The notes below the pieces were generated by a model. The model saw only the letters and a list, made by a program, of their open reading frames with translations, was not told where the DNA came from and searched no databases. This document shows positions 49,987 through 59,347 of a stretch of DNA of 64,000 bases, piece by piece. Numbering within the stretch: the stretch's first letter is position 1; the number at the start of each line of letters is the position of its first letter. Source of the DNA: Parapedobacter flavus (GTDB taxonomy: Bacteria; Bacteroidota; Bacteroidia; Sphingobacteriales; Sphingobacteriaceae); assembly GCF_035818675.1 (NCBI RefSeq), contig NZ_JAYKZZ010000001.1, positions 62,001-126,000 of the forward strand. The letters run 5' to 3'. Both the position numbers and the translations under genes were made by a program.

Positions 49987-52900
49987 TTAAAACGTCACAC
50001 GGAGCCCCACACTGTAGGTAGAAGATACCGGGTATACGTTCGCATCGTATCCCATACCGGTTACTTCGGGGGTGAAGCCGTTATATTTGGTGAAAATAAA
50101 AGGGCGGTCGGCCGTTGCGAATACCCGTACCGGTATTGAATTGCGAATATCGAAGCTGTAACCCAGCTGGATATTCTGTACCCTTAGGTAGGCGCCGCTT
50201 TCGACAAAGAACGAGCTGGCCTGCAGATTCCAAGCCGCCACGCTGCCCTGTGCCGATGGGTAGGTGTTGGTAGAGCCTTCACCGGTCCATAGTCCTTCCA
50301 CGAATGCAGCGTCGATATTCATCTGCGCATATTTGCGTCGCATGGCCCGGTTCAGGTTATGGATCTTGTTGCCGGCCACACCCTGTAGCATCAGGTTGAA
50401 ATCAAAGCCTTTGTACGTAAGTCCGATGGTGGCGCCGTAGGTCAGTTCGGGCAGGTAGTTGCCCAGGTTTATCCGGTCGTCCTCATCCAGCTCGCCGTTG
50501 CCGTTCTGGTCTTTGTAACGTAGGTATCCGGGCAAGATGGGGGCATCGGGGTTGTTCACGTTGTATTGTGCGGCAATCGGATCAGCGCTGATCTCGGCCT
50601 GGTTTTGGTATACCCCATCTACTTCATAACCGTAATAGTAGTTAATGGGCTGGCCTTTTTCAATACGTGCAGGGAACTCGGCCGTCCACTCGGGGAACCC
50701 GTTCTGAATGTTGGCCAGTCCGCCCAGGTCGAGCACCCGGTTTTTCAAGGTCGTGGCGTTCACGCCGACGGAGTAGCCAAAGTCGCCCACTTGGTCGTTC
50801 CAGTCGAGCCCGATTTCCCAGCCGCTATTGGCCACGCTGCCCCAGTTGCCGTACACCCGGTCCCATACAAAGGGGAGGGGGCGTTCGAATGCCAGGTCAT
50901 GCGTTACGCGGTAGTAATAGTCTACGGTACCGTTCAGTCGGTTGTTGAGCATGGCAAAGTCAAGACCGCCATCCCACTCTTCCACCACTTCCCAGGCCAC
51001 GTTGGAAAAAAAGCGGTTTACCGTATATCCCGGTATGCGGCTGCCGTAGGTGGATCCGATACTACCAAAGATACCGGAGGCGTTATTGCCCGCGTTCACG
51101 ATGGCGTAGCCTGCGTTGGGCTGGATGCCGTCATTGCCCAGCCTGCCCCAGCTTCCCCGAATTTTCAGGTTGTCAAATAGCTGTTGGTTTTGCATGAAAT
51201 CCTCCCGGCTGATGACCCAGCCCAGTCCTAGGGAGGGGAAATACCCCCATTTGGTCTGGTACTTCGAGCTGCCATCCGCACGGAACGTGGCGGTGAGCAG
51301 GTATTTGTTATCGTAATCGTAGGTGCCCCGTGTAAAGAAGGAGAGCCCGGCGTTGCGGAAACCGCCTTCGCCGTAACCCGTGGCCGATCCGATTCCCTGT
51401 GCATTCTGGCCTGCATACCAGAATTCCGGGTCTTCGGGTACGTCATTGGCCGAAACCCAGGTTTCGCGCCAGCGGTCCTGGCGAGTCGACTGTCCCAACA
51501 ACACGGACCAGTGGTGCTTGCCGGTTTCATCGCGGTAAGTGAGCAAGTTATCCACGATATAATGGAGGTTTCGTCCCTGGGCTGAGCGGAGGTACGACCG
51601 GTCATTGCGCTGTGCGTTATCGAGATAGTATACCGGCGAATACTGTAGGCCGTGGGTAGATTGATAGCGCTGGCTGAACTGCGACCGGAAGGTTAGCTTC
51701 CGCTCCCAAAACTCAGCCTCCACATACGCGTTTGGCAGGATTTGGAATCCTTTGCTTTGATTGTGATGGTAATAGGCCGTTGCAATTGGGTTTCCATACC
51801 AGAATCCACCTTCGAGGCCCAAGGTCTGGCTGCTACCGAACTGGACTGGCGTGGCGAGTTCTTGCCCTCCGTCATAAGCCGGATACAGTGGCGAGGCAAA
51901 GTACGCCTGCCGGAAGGCAACGTTATTGGGAGAGAAGGTATTGAAGTTATTCAGATGGGCGGTAAAGCCCAGCTTCAGCCACGGTGTCACCCGCGCTTCA
52001 GTCTGCATGCGGATGTTGTATCGTCGCACGTAGTTTTCGGCATCCATGATGCCGTCTTGGTCTACGTAATTGATCCCAAAGGCGTAGGTTATTTTTTCGC
52101 CACCGCCTTGCACGTCGAGGTTATGGTTGGTTATCATCGCGCCCGAACGCAGCAGCTCGCCATACCAATCGGTATTCATAGCCGGGTTTTGAGCGGTTCC
52201 GCCAAAGCGTTCGGCCGAGCTCTCGGCGATATGCCCTTCGCCTTTAGCGGTTACGTAGGCAGCATACTGTTGCCCATTGGCCATCTTCAGTACGTTACTC
52301 GGTGTTTGCAGTCCTACGTAGCCATTGTACGTTACCCGGGGCGTCATGTTGAGCGATCCTTTTTTGGTCGTTACGATGATGACTCCGTTGGCCGCTCGTA
52401 CACCGTAGATGGCCGCTCCCGAAGCATCTTTCAATACCGACATGTCGGCGATGTCGTTCGGATTCAGGAAACTGATGTCGTCCATAAACATCCCGTCTAC
52501 CACATATAGAGGCGACTCGTTGTTAAACGATCCCACGCCACGTACGCGTACAATAGGGGTGGCGCCTGGCGCACCCGAGCTCACTACCTGCACGCCCGTT
52601 ACAGAACCTTGCAGTGCATCCATGGGTGCAGCCACTGTGCGTTTCCCTGCTTGCTCCATATCCACCGTGGCCACAGGGGCCGTCAGGTCACCTTTGCGCT
52701 GCGTACCATAACCCACCACAACCACCTCTTCCAGGTCGTGCGCCACATCGGCTTGTAGCCGTATCTGCATGGTCGCATCCGTTATCGCCAATGTCTGCTT
52801 TACATAGCCGAGAGCCGATACGACCAGCGAGTCGGCGGTTGCCGGAACTGATAAGTTGAATGTACCCGCTTCTGATGTGGTGGTTCCCACCGTAGGTGCA

Positions 52901-53034
52901 TTCTTTACCGCTACCGAGGCGGTGACGGGGTTCCCTTGTTCATCCAGAACAGTTCCCGAGACTGCCTTGTTCTGCGCCCATACGCTGTTCATCACAGCAA
53001 GGCACATAACAAGTAATGTAATTGGTTTTCTCAT
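49987..53034 (-). CDS. SusC/RagA-family TonB-linked outer membrane transporter
   Basis: 1015 residues. Signal peptide, a CarboxypepD-regulatory-like domain (VSGTVLDEQGNPVTASV), the TonB-box region DLEEVVVVGYGTQRKGDL, a plug domain (VRVRGVGSFNNESPLYVVDGM, LKDASGAAIYGVRAANGVIIVTTKKG), then a large beta barrel ending YSVGLRVTF. It imports oligosaccharides with SusD, powered by TonB. The promoter is at 53083-53114, divergent from the regulator. Confidence 0.96.
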   Translation of the reverse strand: MRKPITLLVMCLAVMNSVWAQNKAVSGTVLDEQGNPVTASVAVKNAPTVGTTTSEAGTFNLSVPATADSLVVSALGYVKQTLAITDATMQIRLQADVAHDLEEVVVVGYGTQRKGDLTAPVATVDMEQAGKRTVAAPMDALQGSVTGVQVVSSGAPGATPIVRVRGVGSFNNESPLYVVDGMFMDDISFLNPNDIADMSVLKDASGAAIYGVRAANGVIIVTTKKGSLNMTPRVTYNGYVGLQTPSNVLKMANGQQYAAYVTAKGEGHIAESSAERFGGTAQNPAMNTDWYGELLRSGAMITNHNLDVQGGGEKITYAFGINYVDQDGIMDAENYVRRYNIRMQTEARVTPWLKLGFTAHLNNFNTFSPNNVAFRQAYFASPLYPAYDGGQELATPVQFGSSQTLGLEGGFWYGNPIATAYYHHNQSKGFQILPNAYVEAEFWERKLTFRSQFSQRYQSTHGLQYSPVYYLDNAQRNDRSYLRSAQGRNLHYIVDNLLTYRDETGKHHWSVLLGQSTRQDRWRETWVSANDVPEDPEFWYAGQNAQGIGSATGYGEGGFRNAGLSFFTRGTYDYDNKYLLTATFRADGSSKYQTKWGYFPSLGLGWVISREDFMQNQQLFDNLKIRGSWGRLGNDGIQPNAGYAIVNAGNNASGIFGSIGSTYGSRIPGYTVNRFFSNVAWEVVEEWDGGLDFAMLNNRLNGTVDYYYRVTHDLAFERPLPFVWDRVYGNWGSVANSGWEIGLDWNDQVGDFGYSVGVNATTLKNRVLDLGGLANIQNGFPEWTAEFPARIEKGQPINYYYGYEVDGVYQNQAEISADPIAAQYNVNNPDAPILPGYLRYKDQNGNGELDEDDRINLGNYLPELTYGATIGLTYKGFDFNLMLQGVAGNKIHNLNRAMRRKYAQMNIDAAFVEGLWTGEGSTNTYPSAQGSVAAWNLQASSFFVESGAYLRVQNIQLGYSFDIRNSIPVRVFATADRPFIFTKYNGFTPEVTGMGYDANVYPVSSTYSVGLRVTF

Positions 53035-53082
53035 TGTCGTTAAGATTTGATTCGCGTTCTCAGTGCTTTATAATCAGTTTGG

Positions 53083-53114
53083 CAAAACTAATGGAGATAT
53101 ATTCGCTCCGCAAA
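53083..53114 (-). promoter_or_regulatory. Promoter of susC
   Basis: Minus-strand -33 TTTG (53111-53114), 20-bp spacer, -7 TAGTTTTG (53083-53090): both consensus. Predicted leader about 44 nt to the susC ATG at 53034. Confidence 0.75.
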
Positions 53115-53165
53115 AAAAGGAGTACTACATTACTACGACGATCTGCCTTGAGTCATTATTTTCGC

Positions 53166-53173
53166 TATCTTTG
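53166..53173 (+). promoter_or_regulatory. -7 promoter element of the regulator gene
   Basis: TATCTTTG fits TAnnTTTG. CTTG is the nearest upstream match, 15 bp away, so the -33 element is weak. Predicted start near 53178, 32 nt before GTG 53210. It places the open codons before about 53178 outside the transcript. Confidence 0.55.
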
Positions 53174-53209
53174 TGCTACGACATCGATTCTACAAGCGGG
53201 AGGAATTAC

Positions 53210-56089
53210 GTGAACTTAGGTACGGCCATCAAACGGTTTTTAAGTGCAGTACTGATTTTTCTCTGCGCCACTGGCGGAGTAGCAGGGCAGCTCCACGAAT
53301 TGCCTTGGGTAACCAACTATGATAAATCCGTGTTCCAAGGCGGTACACGCACGTGGGATATTGGGCAAGACAGCCGAGGGTATCTTTATTTCGCTAACAA
53401 CGACGGCCTTATGGTTTTCAACGGGAATTTCTGGAAAAAGTTCCCGTTGCCTAACGGCACTATTCTCCGTTCGTTGGCCATCACCCCGCAAGACCGAGTG
53501 TTCGTTGGGGGCCAAGGCGAAATCGGGTACTTCCAATCAGACACGACGGGTAGCTTGGCATACATATCGCTCACAGATCGTATCCCTGAAGCCAACCGTC
53601 GGTTTGCGGACGTGTGGAACACCGTTGTCCTCGGTAATGCCGTTTTTTTCCGTACGGGCAATAGTATTTTCCAATTTGAAGATAATCGCGTCATCGCTCA
53701 TCCCGCACCGCAGGAATGGCTCTTCCTTGGCCGATCGGACAACAGACTGCTGGCGCAGGACAAGGGGAGCGGCCTGCTGGAATATCGGGATGGTCAATGG
53801 GTACCCCTATTGGGCGATGAGACGATGCCCACTGGAGAGATTGCTGCGGTATTCTCCATCGGGCATGACAGCACGTTCATCGGCACCACCTCCAACCGTA
53901 CCTTCCTGCTCGATGGAGCCGGGATACGGCCGCTCGATACCGGCCCATGGATTGACCAATACACCCGCTCTTATGCCAAACTCAACGATAGCACCTACGT
54001 GGTCGGCTCACGAATGGGTTGTACCATTCGCCAGATCGATGGAAGCACCCGGCAACAGTTTACCACCCACGAAGGTCTGCTGAGCAACAGCGTTACGACG
54101 GTATTCGTTGACCGCGCCAATCAAATTTGGGCGGGTGTAGATAATGGCCTCACACTAATTGCTTACAATAGCGCCATTACCTTCTTGCATCCTAACCTCA
54201 ATAGCGATCTTACGGGCTATTCGGCCCGTATTTTTAAAGGTTACCTGTACCTCTCCACTTCCAATGGGGTGTACCGTGCGCCGGTGTCCGATCCGGTCGG
54301 CGGTTCCGCTTCACACAACGGTTTCGAATTGGTTGTGGGCAGTGATAAGGGCGATGCCTGGCGCATTGATGAAGTGAACGGGCAGCTCCTGCTTGCTCAC
54401 CACCGTGGGCTGTATGCCATCCGGGGCGACCGGGTTGTGCCGCTATCAAATGGTACTGGTTCGTGGATGTTCCTGCCCATGTCCTCGGCATACCCAATCC
54501 AAGAGGTGTTGGTAGGTACCTACGATGGTTTGGATGTGTTGCGCTATGCTGACGGGGTGTTTCATTATACCCATTCGCTGGAGGGTACACCCGATTCGTA
54601 TCGCTTCCTCACCAAAGACGACCAGAACGATGTCTGGGCGTCGCACCCCTACCGGGGCATCTATCGTCACCGACTTATGCCTGGCGGCCAACGCTATAAA
54701 ACCACGTTATTCACCGCAGATCACGGACTGCCTTCCAGTTATCAGAACTACGTATTCATGGTAAAAAACCGGATGGTATTCGCAACTAAACAGGGGGTTT
54801 ATGAATTTGACAGCGCTCTTGAACGCTTCGTACCGTCTAAGGAGTTTTCGGTGTTCCGCCATCTCGCACTGAATTATCTCAAAGAAGATGCCGATGGCAA
54901 CATCTGGTTTTGCACAGGAAACAAGATCGGTATCGCCCGCTACCATAGTGCAGATAATCGGTATGCCCTTACGTATTTTCCGGAACTCGAAGGGTACAGC
55001 GCCGCTGGGTTTGAAAACATTTATCCCTACAACCGTAACAACATATATATTGGCTCGGAAAAAGGATTCGTGCACCTGGATTACGAAGCGTACCTCGCCG
55101 AACAAGATTACCCCAGCGTAGTGCTTTCTGAGGTGGTAGTCACCAACGACCAGCAAGACAGCACTCTTTTCAATGGCTTCCATGCCAGCCGAGTTGACGA
55201 CGTACACCTGCCCGCTTCATATGACACCTACCGATTCGCCTATAGCGCCACCAGCTATGGTGCAGGAAACAGGATTGCGTATAGCTATTGGTTGGAAGGG
55301 TACGAGGATAAATGGTCGCCCTGGAGCGACAATATCGAAAAACACTACACGAACTTACCCAGTGGCACCTACCGATTTAAAGTAAAAGCCATAGATAACC
55401 TCAACCGCGAATCTGAAACCGCAGTTTTCGCGTTCGTGATTGACCCGCCCTGGTACAAAACCACATGGGCTTTGTTAGTGTATGCAGTGGTCATTGCAGT
55501 AGGCATCTATCTGTTACTAAAGTGGCAGCAAACCGTATTTCGCAATCAACAGCAACGATACGAGGAGCAGCTTGCCCACCTGCGGTATGTACACCAGCTG
55601 GAGAATGAGAAGAAAGAGAAGGAAATCGTCAAACTGCAAAACGAGAAGCTGGAAAACGAAGTGTTGTCAAAGACCAAGGAACTGGCTAATACCAATATGC
55701 AGCTCATGGAAAACGCGGGCACGTTAATTAAGTTGAAGGATGAGATTGCTAAGCTGAACGCGCAATCTGGTGGTAAGGCCAAAGATCTCACCCGGATAAC
55801 AGTCTTGCTACGCGATGTGGAGAAAAACAACAAAAACTGGAGCCAGTTTGCCATGCATTTTGATGAGCTAAACGATGGTTTCCTCACCAGTCTCAAGGCT
55901 GCCCACCCGGTCCTTTCGCGTACAGACCTCAAGCTTTGCGCCTACCTGCACCTTAACCTGTCGTCGAAAGAGATTGCCCAGTTGCAGAACATCTCGGTGC
56001 GGGGGGTAGAGATGCACCGGTACCGGTTGCGGAAAAAATTACGACTTCCAACCGAGCGATCGTTAAATGATTACTTAGATGATATTTAA
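53210..56089 (+). CDS. Membrane-anchored regulator: beta-propeller sensor, Y_Y_Y domain and LuxR-type HTH
   Basis: 959 residues from GTG 53210, supported by GGGAGG 6 nt before it and the promoter at 53166. Order: signal segment; ligand-sensing propeller repeats to about residue 680; Y_Y_Y domain (YRFAYSATSYGAGNRIAYSYWLEGY); one transmembrane helix (LLVYAVVIAVGIYLLLKW); a long coiled coil; and a C-terminal helix-turn-helix (LSSKEIAQLQNISVRGVEMHRYRLRKKL). No histidine kinase or receiver is present, so the sensor itself carries the DNA-binding part. It stands divergent from susC and probably controls that locus in response to glycan. Confidence 0.88.
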   Translation: MNLGTAIKRFLSAVLIFLCATGGVAGQLHELPWVTNYDKSVFQGGTRTWDIGQDSRGYLYFANNDGLMVFNGNFWKKFPLPNGTILRSLAITPQDRVFVGGQGEIGYFQSDTTGSLAYISLTDRIPEANRRFADVWNTVVLGNAVFFRTGNSIFQFEDNRVIAHPAPQEWLFLGRSDNRLLAQDKGSGLLEYRDGQWVPLLGDETMPTGEIAAVFSIGHDSTFIGTTSNRTFLLDGAGIRPLDTGPWIDQYTRSYAKLNDSTYVVGSRMGCTIRQIDGSTRQQFTTHEGLLSNSVTTVFVDRANQIWAGVDNGLTLIAYNSAITFLHPNLNSDLTGYSARIFKGYLYLSTSNGVYRAPVSDPVGGSASHNGFELVVGSDKGDAWRIDEVNGQLLLAHHRGLYAIRGDRVVPLSNGTGSWMFLPMSSAYPIQEVLVGTYDGLDVLRYADGVFHYTHSLEGTPDSYRFLTKDDQNDVWASHPYRGIYRHRLMPGGQRYKTTLFTADHGLPSSYQNYVFMVKNRMVFATKQGVYEFDSALERFVPSKEFSVFRHLALNYLKEDADGNIWFCTGNKIGIARYHSADNRYALTYFPELEGYSAAGFENIYPYNRNNIYIGSEKGFVHLDYEAYLAEQDYPSVVLSEVVVTNDQQDSTLFNGFHASRVDDVHLPASYDTYRFAYSATSYGAGNRIAYSYWLEGYEDKWSPWSDNIEKHYTNLPSGTYRFKVKAIDNLNRESETAVFAFVIDPPWYKTTWALLVYAVVIAVGIYLLLKWQQTVFRNQQQRYEEQLAHLRYVHQLENEKKEKEIVKLQNEKLENEVLSKTKELANTNMQLMENAGTLIKLKDEIAKLNAQSGGKAKDLTRITVLLRDVEKNNKNWSQFAMHFDELNDGFLTSLKAAHPVLSRTDLKLCAYLHLNLSSKEIAQLQNISVRGVEMHRYRLRKKLRLPTERSLNDYLDDI

Positions 56090-56125
56090 TTTTTCGTACG
56101 GCGTATTTGTACTATCTATGTAGCT

Positions 56126-56947
56126 ATGAAAATAATGGGATGGATTGGAATTGCTTTGCTCTTCGTCGGCTGTAGGCAGCATGGCGGAGGACCGGTAGAT
56201 ACCGAGTTTTCCGAAACGCCCGTTTGGGCAGACGAATTTGAATACGAAGGCTTGCCCGACGAAGAAAAATGGGGATACGATGTCGGTACGCTTCATAACG
56301 GTTGGGGCAACCAAGAGCTTCAGTATTATACCGATAAAAAGTTGGACAATGTCCGCGTAGCAGATGGGGTGCTTCGTATCACCGCACTTAAGGAATCTCA
56401 TGAAGGGATGGGTTATACATCGGCTCGGTTGGTAAGCCGTGGCAAGGGTGACTTTCTATACGGTCGTTTTGAGGCGCGGGCAAAGTTGCCAGCCGGCCGG
56501 GGCACTTGGCCCGCCATATGGATGCTGCCTACAAACAATACTTACGGCGGCTGGCCTGCTTCGGGCGAAATCGATATCATGGAGCACGTGGGTTTTGATC
56601 CCGGTACAGTCCACATCAGTGTCCACACCGAAGCCTACAATCACATCATCGGTACCCAACAAACAGTAACGCGCTCCGTTGCAGACTTCAATACGAGTTT
56701 CCACGTTTACCGGGTAGATTGGACACCCGACTACATGCGCGGGTACATTGATGATGAATTGCTCTTCGAATTTGCCAACGAAGGCACAGGTTCGGCCGTG
56801 TGGCCTTTTGACCAACCCTTCCATTGGCTGCTCAATGTTGCCGTAGGCGGTAGCTGGGGTGGGCAACAGGGAATAGATGATGGTGTTTTTCCGGCTACAA
56901 TGGAAGTCGACTACGTACGGGTTTATCCCCTGAATGAGCAGCCTTAG
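56126..56947 (+). CDS. GH16 beta-glucanase (laminarinase type), lipoprotein
   Basis: 273 residues. MKIMGWIGIALLFVGC is a lipoprotein signal. The jelly-roll core contains the catalytic GEIDIMEHVG (nucleophile and acid/base Glu), in the laminarinase form with a Met insert, and LNVAVGGSWGG near the end. It would cleave beta-1,3- or mixed-linkage glucan at the cell surface. 36 bp after the regulator, and before the GH20-like gene. Confidence 0.93.
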   Translation: MKIMGWIGIALLFVGCRQHGGGPVDTEFSETPVWADEFEYEGLPDEEKWGYDVGTLHNGWGNQELQYYTDKKLDNVRVADGVLRITALKESHEGMGYTSARLVSRGKGDFLYGRFEARAKLPAGRGTWPAIWMLPTNNTYGGWPASGEIDIMEHVGFDPGTVHISVHTEAYNHIIGTQQTVTRSVADFNTSFHVYRVDWTPDYMRGYIDDELLFEFANEGTGSAVWPFDQPFHWLLNVAVGGSWGGQQGIDDGVFPATMEVDYVRVYPLNEQP

Positions 56948-56986
56948 TCGAAATTTCCTCTTTCTCGGGTTTAGCTCGTAATGATA

Positions 56987-57018
56987 ATTGGATAATTTGG
57001 GCGTTTTGAGTAAGTTTG
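56987..57018 (+). promoter_or_regulatory. Promoter of the GH20-like gene
   Basis: ATTG at 56987-56990 (one base from TTTG), 20-bp spacer, -7 TAAGTTTG at 57011-57018. Predicted start near 57023, 26 nt before ATG 57049, ruling out the in-frame GTG at 57016. Confidence 0.6.
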
Positions 57019-57048
57019 TGTCAGATACGTAATAACAAACAGATTCGC

Positions 57049-59313
57049 ATGGCTCAAAGAGTATCCCCCTTATTGTTGGGATTGCTTGCTTTACCGCTGC
57101 TACTGGTGGTGCCTGCCTATGCCCAAAGCCAAGTGTCCCTTATCCCCAAACCTACGCTCGTCGAAATGCACCAGGGAGCGTATGTGTTTCCTTCGGCTAC
57201 GCCATTAGCTGCATTCGATGCATTTACGGATGTGGCTGACTTATTGTACGACCACCCTTCCGTTAACTTTATGGCCGTGGAACGTATCAAGTCGCATAAG
57301 CGTATTCCTGAAACCGGTGTACGGCTTGTCCAGGCACGTGATGGGGACCGGTTAGCCAAGGACGCCTACCGATTGGTGGTCGATACCTCCGGCATTGTCA
57401 TTACCGCTCATCAGGCACCAGCGATGATTAACGGCATATTGACCGTACTCCAGCTTGCCTACACGCAGCCCGATGGCCGGCGGCTACCCGCTATGGTTAT
57501 CGAAGACAAACCGCGGTTTGGTTACCGTGGCCTCCACCTCGATGTTTCCCGACATTTCTACCCGCTCCCCTTTTTGAAGAAGTTTGTCGACTTGATGGCG
57601 CTGTATAAATTCAATACATTCCATTGGCACCTTGCGGATGGCGCAGGGTGGCGGCTGGAAATTAACAAATACCCCAAGTTGACCCAAAAGGCCGCTTGGC
57701 GCACCCATGCGGGGTGGAAAGAATGGATGCATAATGGACAACGTTACTTGCCAATGGGCGAACCCAATGCCAGCGGTGGTTATTACACGCAAGCAGAGGC
57801 ACGTCAATTGGTTGCCTACGCCGCTCGTAAAGGCATCACCATTATTCCTGAAATCGAAATACCGGGCCATTCCGAAGAAGTGTTGGCTGTTTATCCGGAG
57901 CTCTCTTGTACGGGCGAGCCGTATCGGCATAATACCTTCTGCATCGGTAACGAGGCGACGTCTACATTTTTCGAAGACGTATTAACTGAAATAATAGCCA
58001 TTTTTCCGTCCGAATACATCCATATTGGTGGTGGTGAAGTGGATAAAGCAGCGTGGGCAGCGTGTGATAAATGTAAAGCCCGAGTGGAGCAATCGGGATT
58101 GGACAGTATAGATGCGTTGCAGCGCTATGCCGTGGGCCGTATAGACAGTTTCTTGCGTATACACGGACGGAAGTCGCTCGGCTGGGATGAAACGATGGAT
58201 GAGGGTGCGCCGGGCACTACCATCATGAGCCGGCATGGTGGGACCACCGGTTTGAACGCCGCGACCGCGGGTCACGATGTCGTCATGACCCCTGATAAAC
58301 ACCTTAGCTTTGATCAATACCAAAGCGACCCGCGCACGCAGCCGGAGGCGGCCGGGGGGTATATCCCCCTCTCGGCGGTGTATGCCTATGAACCCATCCC
58401 TGCAGGGCTGGCAGCTGATAAAGTTAAACACATATTGGGCGCTCAGGGGAATATCTGGACGGCATACATGCCTACTACCGAGCAGGTTGAATACATGGCC
58501 TTTCCACGTGCGCTCGCCTTGGCAGAAGTCGCGTGGTCGGATCCTGCTCGGCGTGATTGGGATGATTTCAATAAGCGGTTGCAGCGGCATTATCAATTAC
58601 TACAGCGATGGAACGTCAATTACTGTCGTCCCTCCTATGCCGTTGGTATCGATGTGGACTTCAATGCCGATACGTTGACCAACACGATAACGTTAGCTAC
58701 GGAGCAATCTGCCCCCGGCATCCGTTACACAACCGACGGACAGGAACCGGACGCTGGGTCAGCACTCTATTCCAAGCCCATCGAACTGGCGGTGCCGGCT
58801 ACGATTAACGCTGCTTTTTTTGTGGATTCGGGCCGGGTAGGCCCCATTGCCACCGCGAAAGCCGATATTCACAAAGCGATTGGTAAAAACATCACATACC
58901 AAACGGTGTGGGATGAATCATTTCCGGCCCAGCAAGACAGTACGCTACTCAATGGCCAGAAAGGGGGTGCGCTCGCTACTGATGGGCAGTGGCAGGGATT
59001 TGTGAATAATGTGGATGTAACCATCGATTTTCAGCGTAGAGAAGCCATCAAGTCGGTCGCAATCGATTTCCTCCAAGACCCGTCGGCCAATGGCTATCTG
59101 CCCGGTGACGTAACGGTGCTCCTCTCCGATAACGGTAAAAATTTTCGGGAAGCCGGTACGGTGCGGACCGAAACGCCGACTACAGACATGTTCCGTGAGG
59201 TGAAGACCTATGCCTTTAACTTTGATGCCGTGCAGACCGCACGATATGTCCGGGTGGTGGCTACCAATGCACGAAATGCACTATTGTTAACGGATGAAGT
59301 GGTTGTGTATTGA
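57049..59313 (+). CDS. GH20-family protein with a remodelled active site
   Basis: 754 residues. Signal peptide (LLALPLLLVVPAYAQ); GH20b domain about 28-150; GH20 barrel about 150-520 (GLHLDVSRHFYP, HWHLADGAGWRLEI, IPEIEIPGHSEEVL); then a chitobiase-like/Fn3-associated part and a C-terminal discoidin-like domain. GH20 enzymes use an Asp-Glu pair: Asp orients the 2-acetamido group, Glu is the acid/base. Here the motif is HIGGGEV: Gly329 replaces the Asp and Glu330 is kept. MSWRG is MSRHG (Arg395), the Tyr of YFDxYQ is Ser420, and the Glu of WxEY is Ala472. All touch the acetamido pocket or the sugar ring in studied enzymes. A typical hexosaminidase activity is therefore doubtful. Confidence 0.88.
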   Translation: MAQRVSPLLLGLLALPLLLVVPAYAQSQVSLIPKPTLVEMHQGAYVFPSATPLAAFDAFTDVADLLYDHPSVNFMAVERIKSHKRIPETGVRLVQARDGDRLAKDAYRLVVDTSGIVITAHQAPAMINGILTVLQLAYTQPDGRRLPAMVIEDKPRFGYRGLHLDVSRHFYPLPFLKKFVDLMALYKFNTFHWHLADGAGWRLEINKYPKLTQKAAWRTHAGWKEWMHNGQRYLPMGEPNASGGYYTQAEARQLVAYAARKGITIIPEIEIPGHSEEVLAVYPELSCTGEPYRHNTFCIGNEATSTFFEDVLTEIIAIFPSEYIHIGGGEVDKAAWAACDKCKARVEQSGLDSIDALQRYAVGRIDSFLRIHGRKSLGWDETMDEGAPGTTIMSRHGGTTGLNAATAGHDVVMTPDKHLSFDQYQSDPRTQPEAAGGYIPLSAVYAYEPIPAGLAADKVKHILGAQGNIWTAYMPTTEQVEYMAFPRALALAEVAWSDPARRDWDDFNKRLQRHYQLLQRWNVNYCRPSYAVGIDVDFNADTLTNTITLATEQSAPGIRYTTDGQEPDAGSALYSKPIELAVPATINAAFFVDSGRVGPIATAKADIHKAIGKNITYQTVWDESFPAQQDSTLLNGQKGGALATDGQWQGFVNNVDVTIDFQRREAIKSVAIDFLQDPSANGYLPGDVTVLLSDNGKNFREAGTVRTETPTTDMFREVKTYAFNFDAVQTARYVRVVATNARNALLLTDEVVVY

Positions 59314-59347
59314 ATGTTGATATACCGGTCTGTTATTTTTCGCTACG

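Noticed and set aside
51742..52509. 255-codon plus-strand frame inside susC
   Set aside because: Antisense to the conserved plug and barrel coding region; no motif or ribosome binding site.
53063..53209. N-terminal extension of the regulator from ATG 53063
   Set aside because: It lies before the -7 element and lacks a signal sequence; GTG 53210 has both a ribosome binding site and a signal segment.
57016..57048. GTG start of the GH20-like gene at 57016
   Set aside because: It falls inside the -7 element; ATG 57049 begins the signal peptide.
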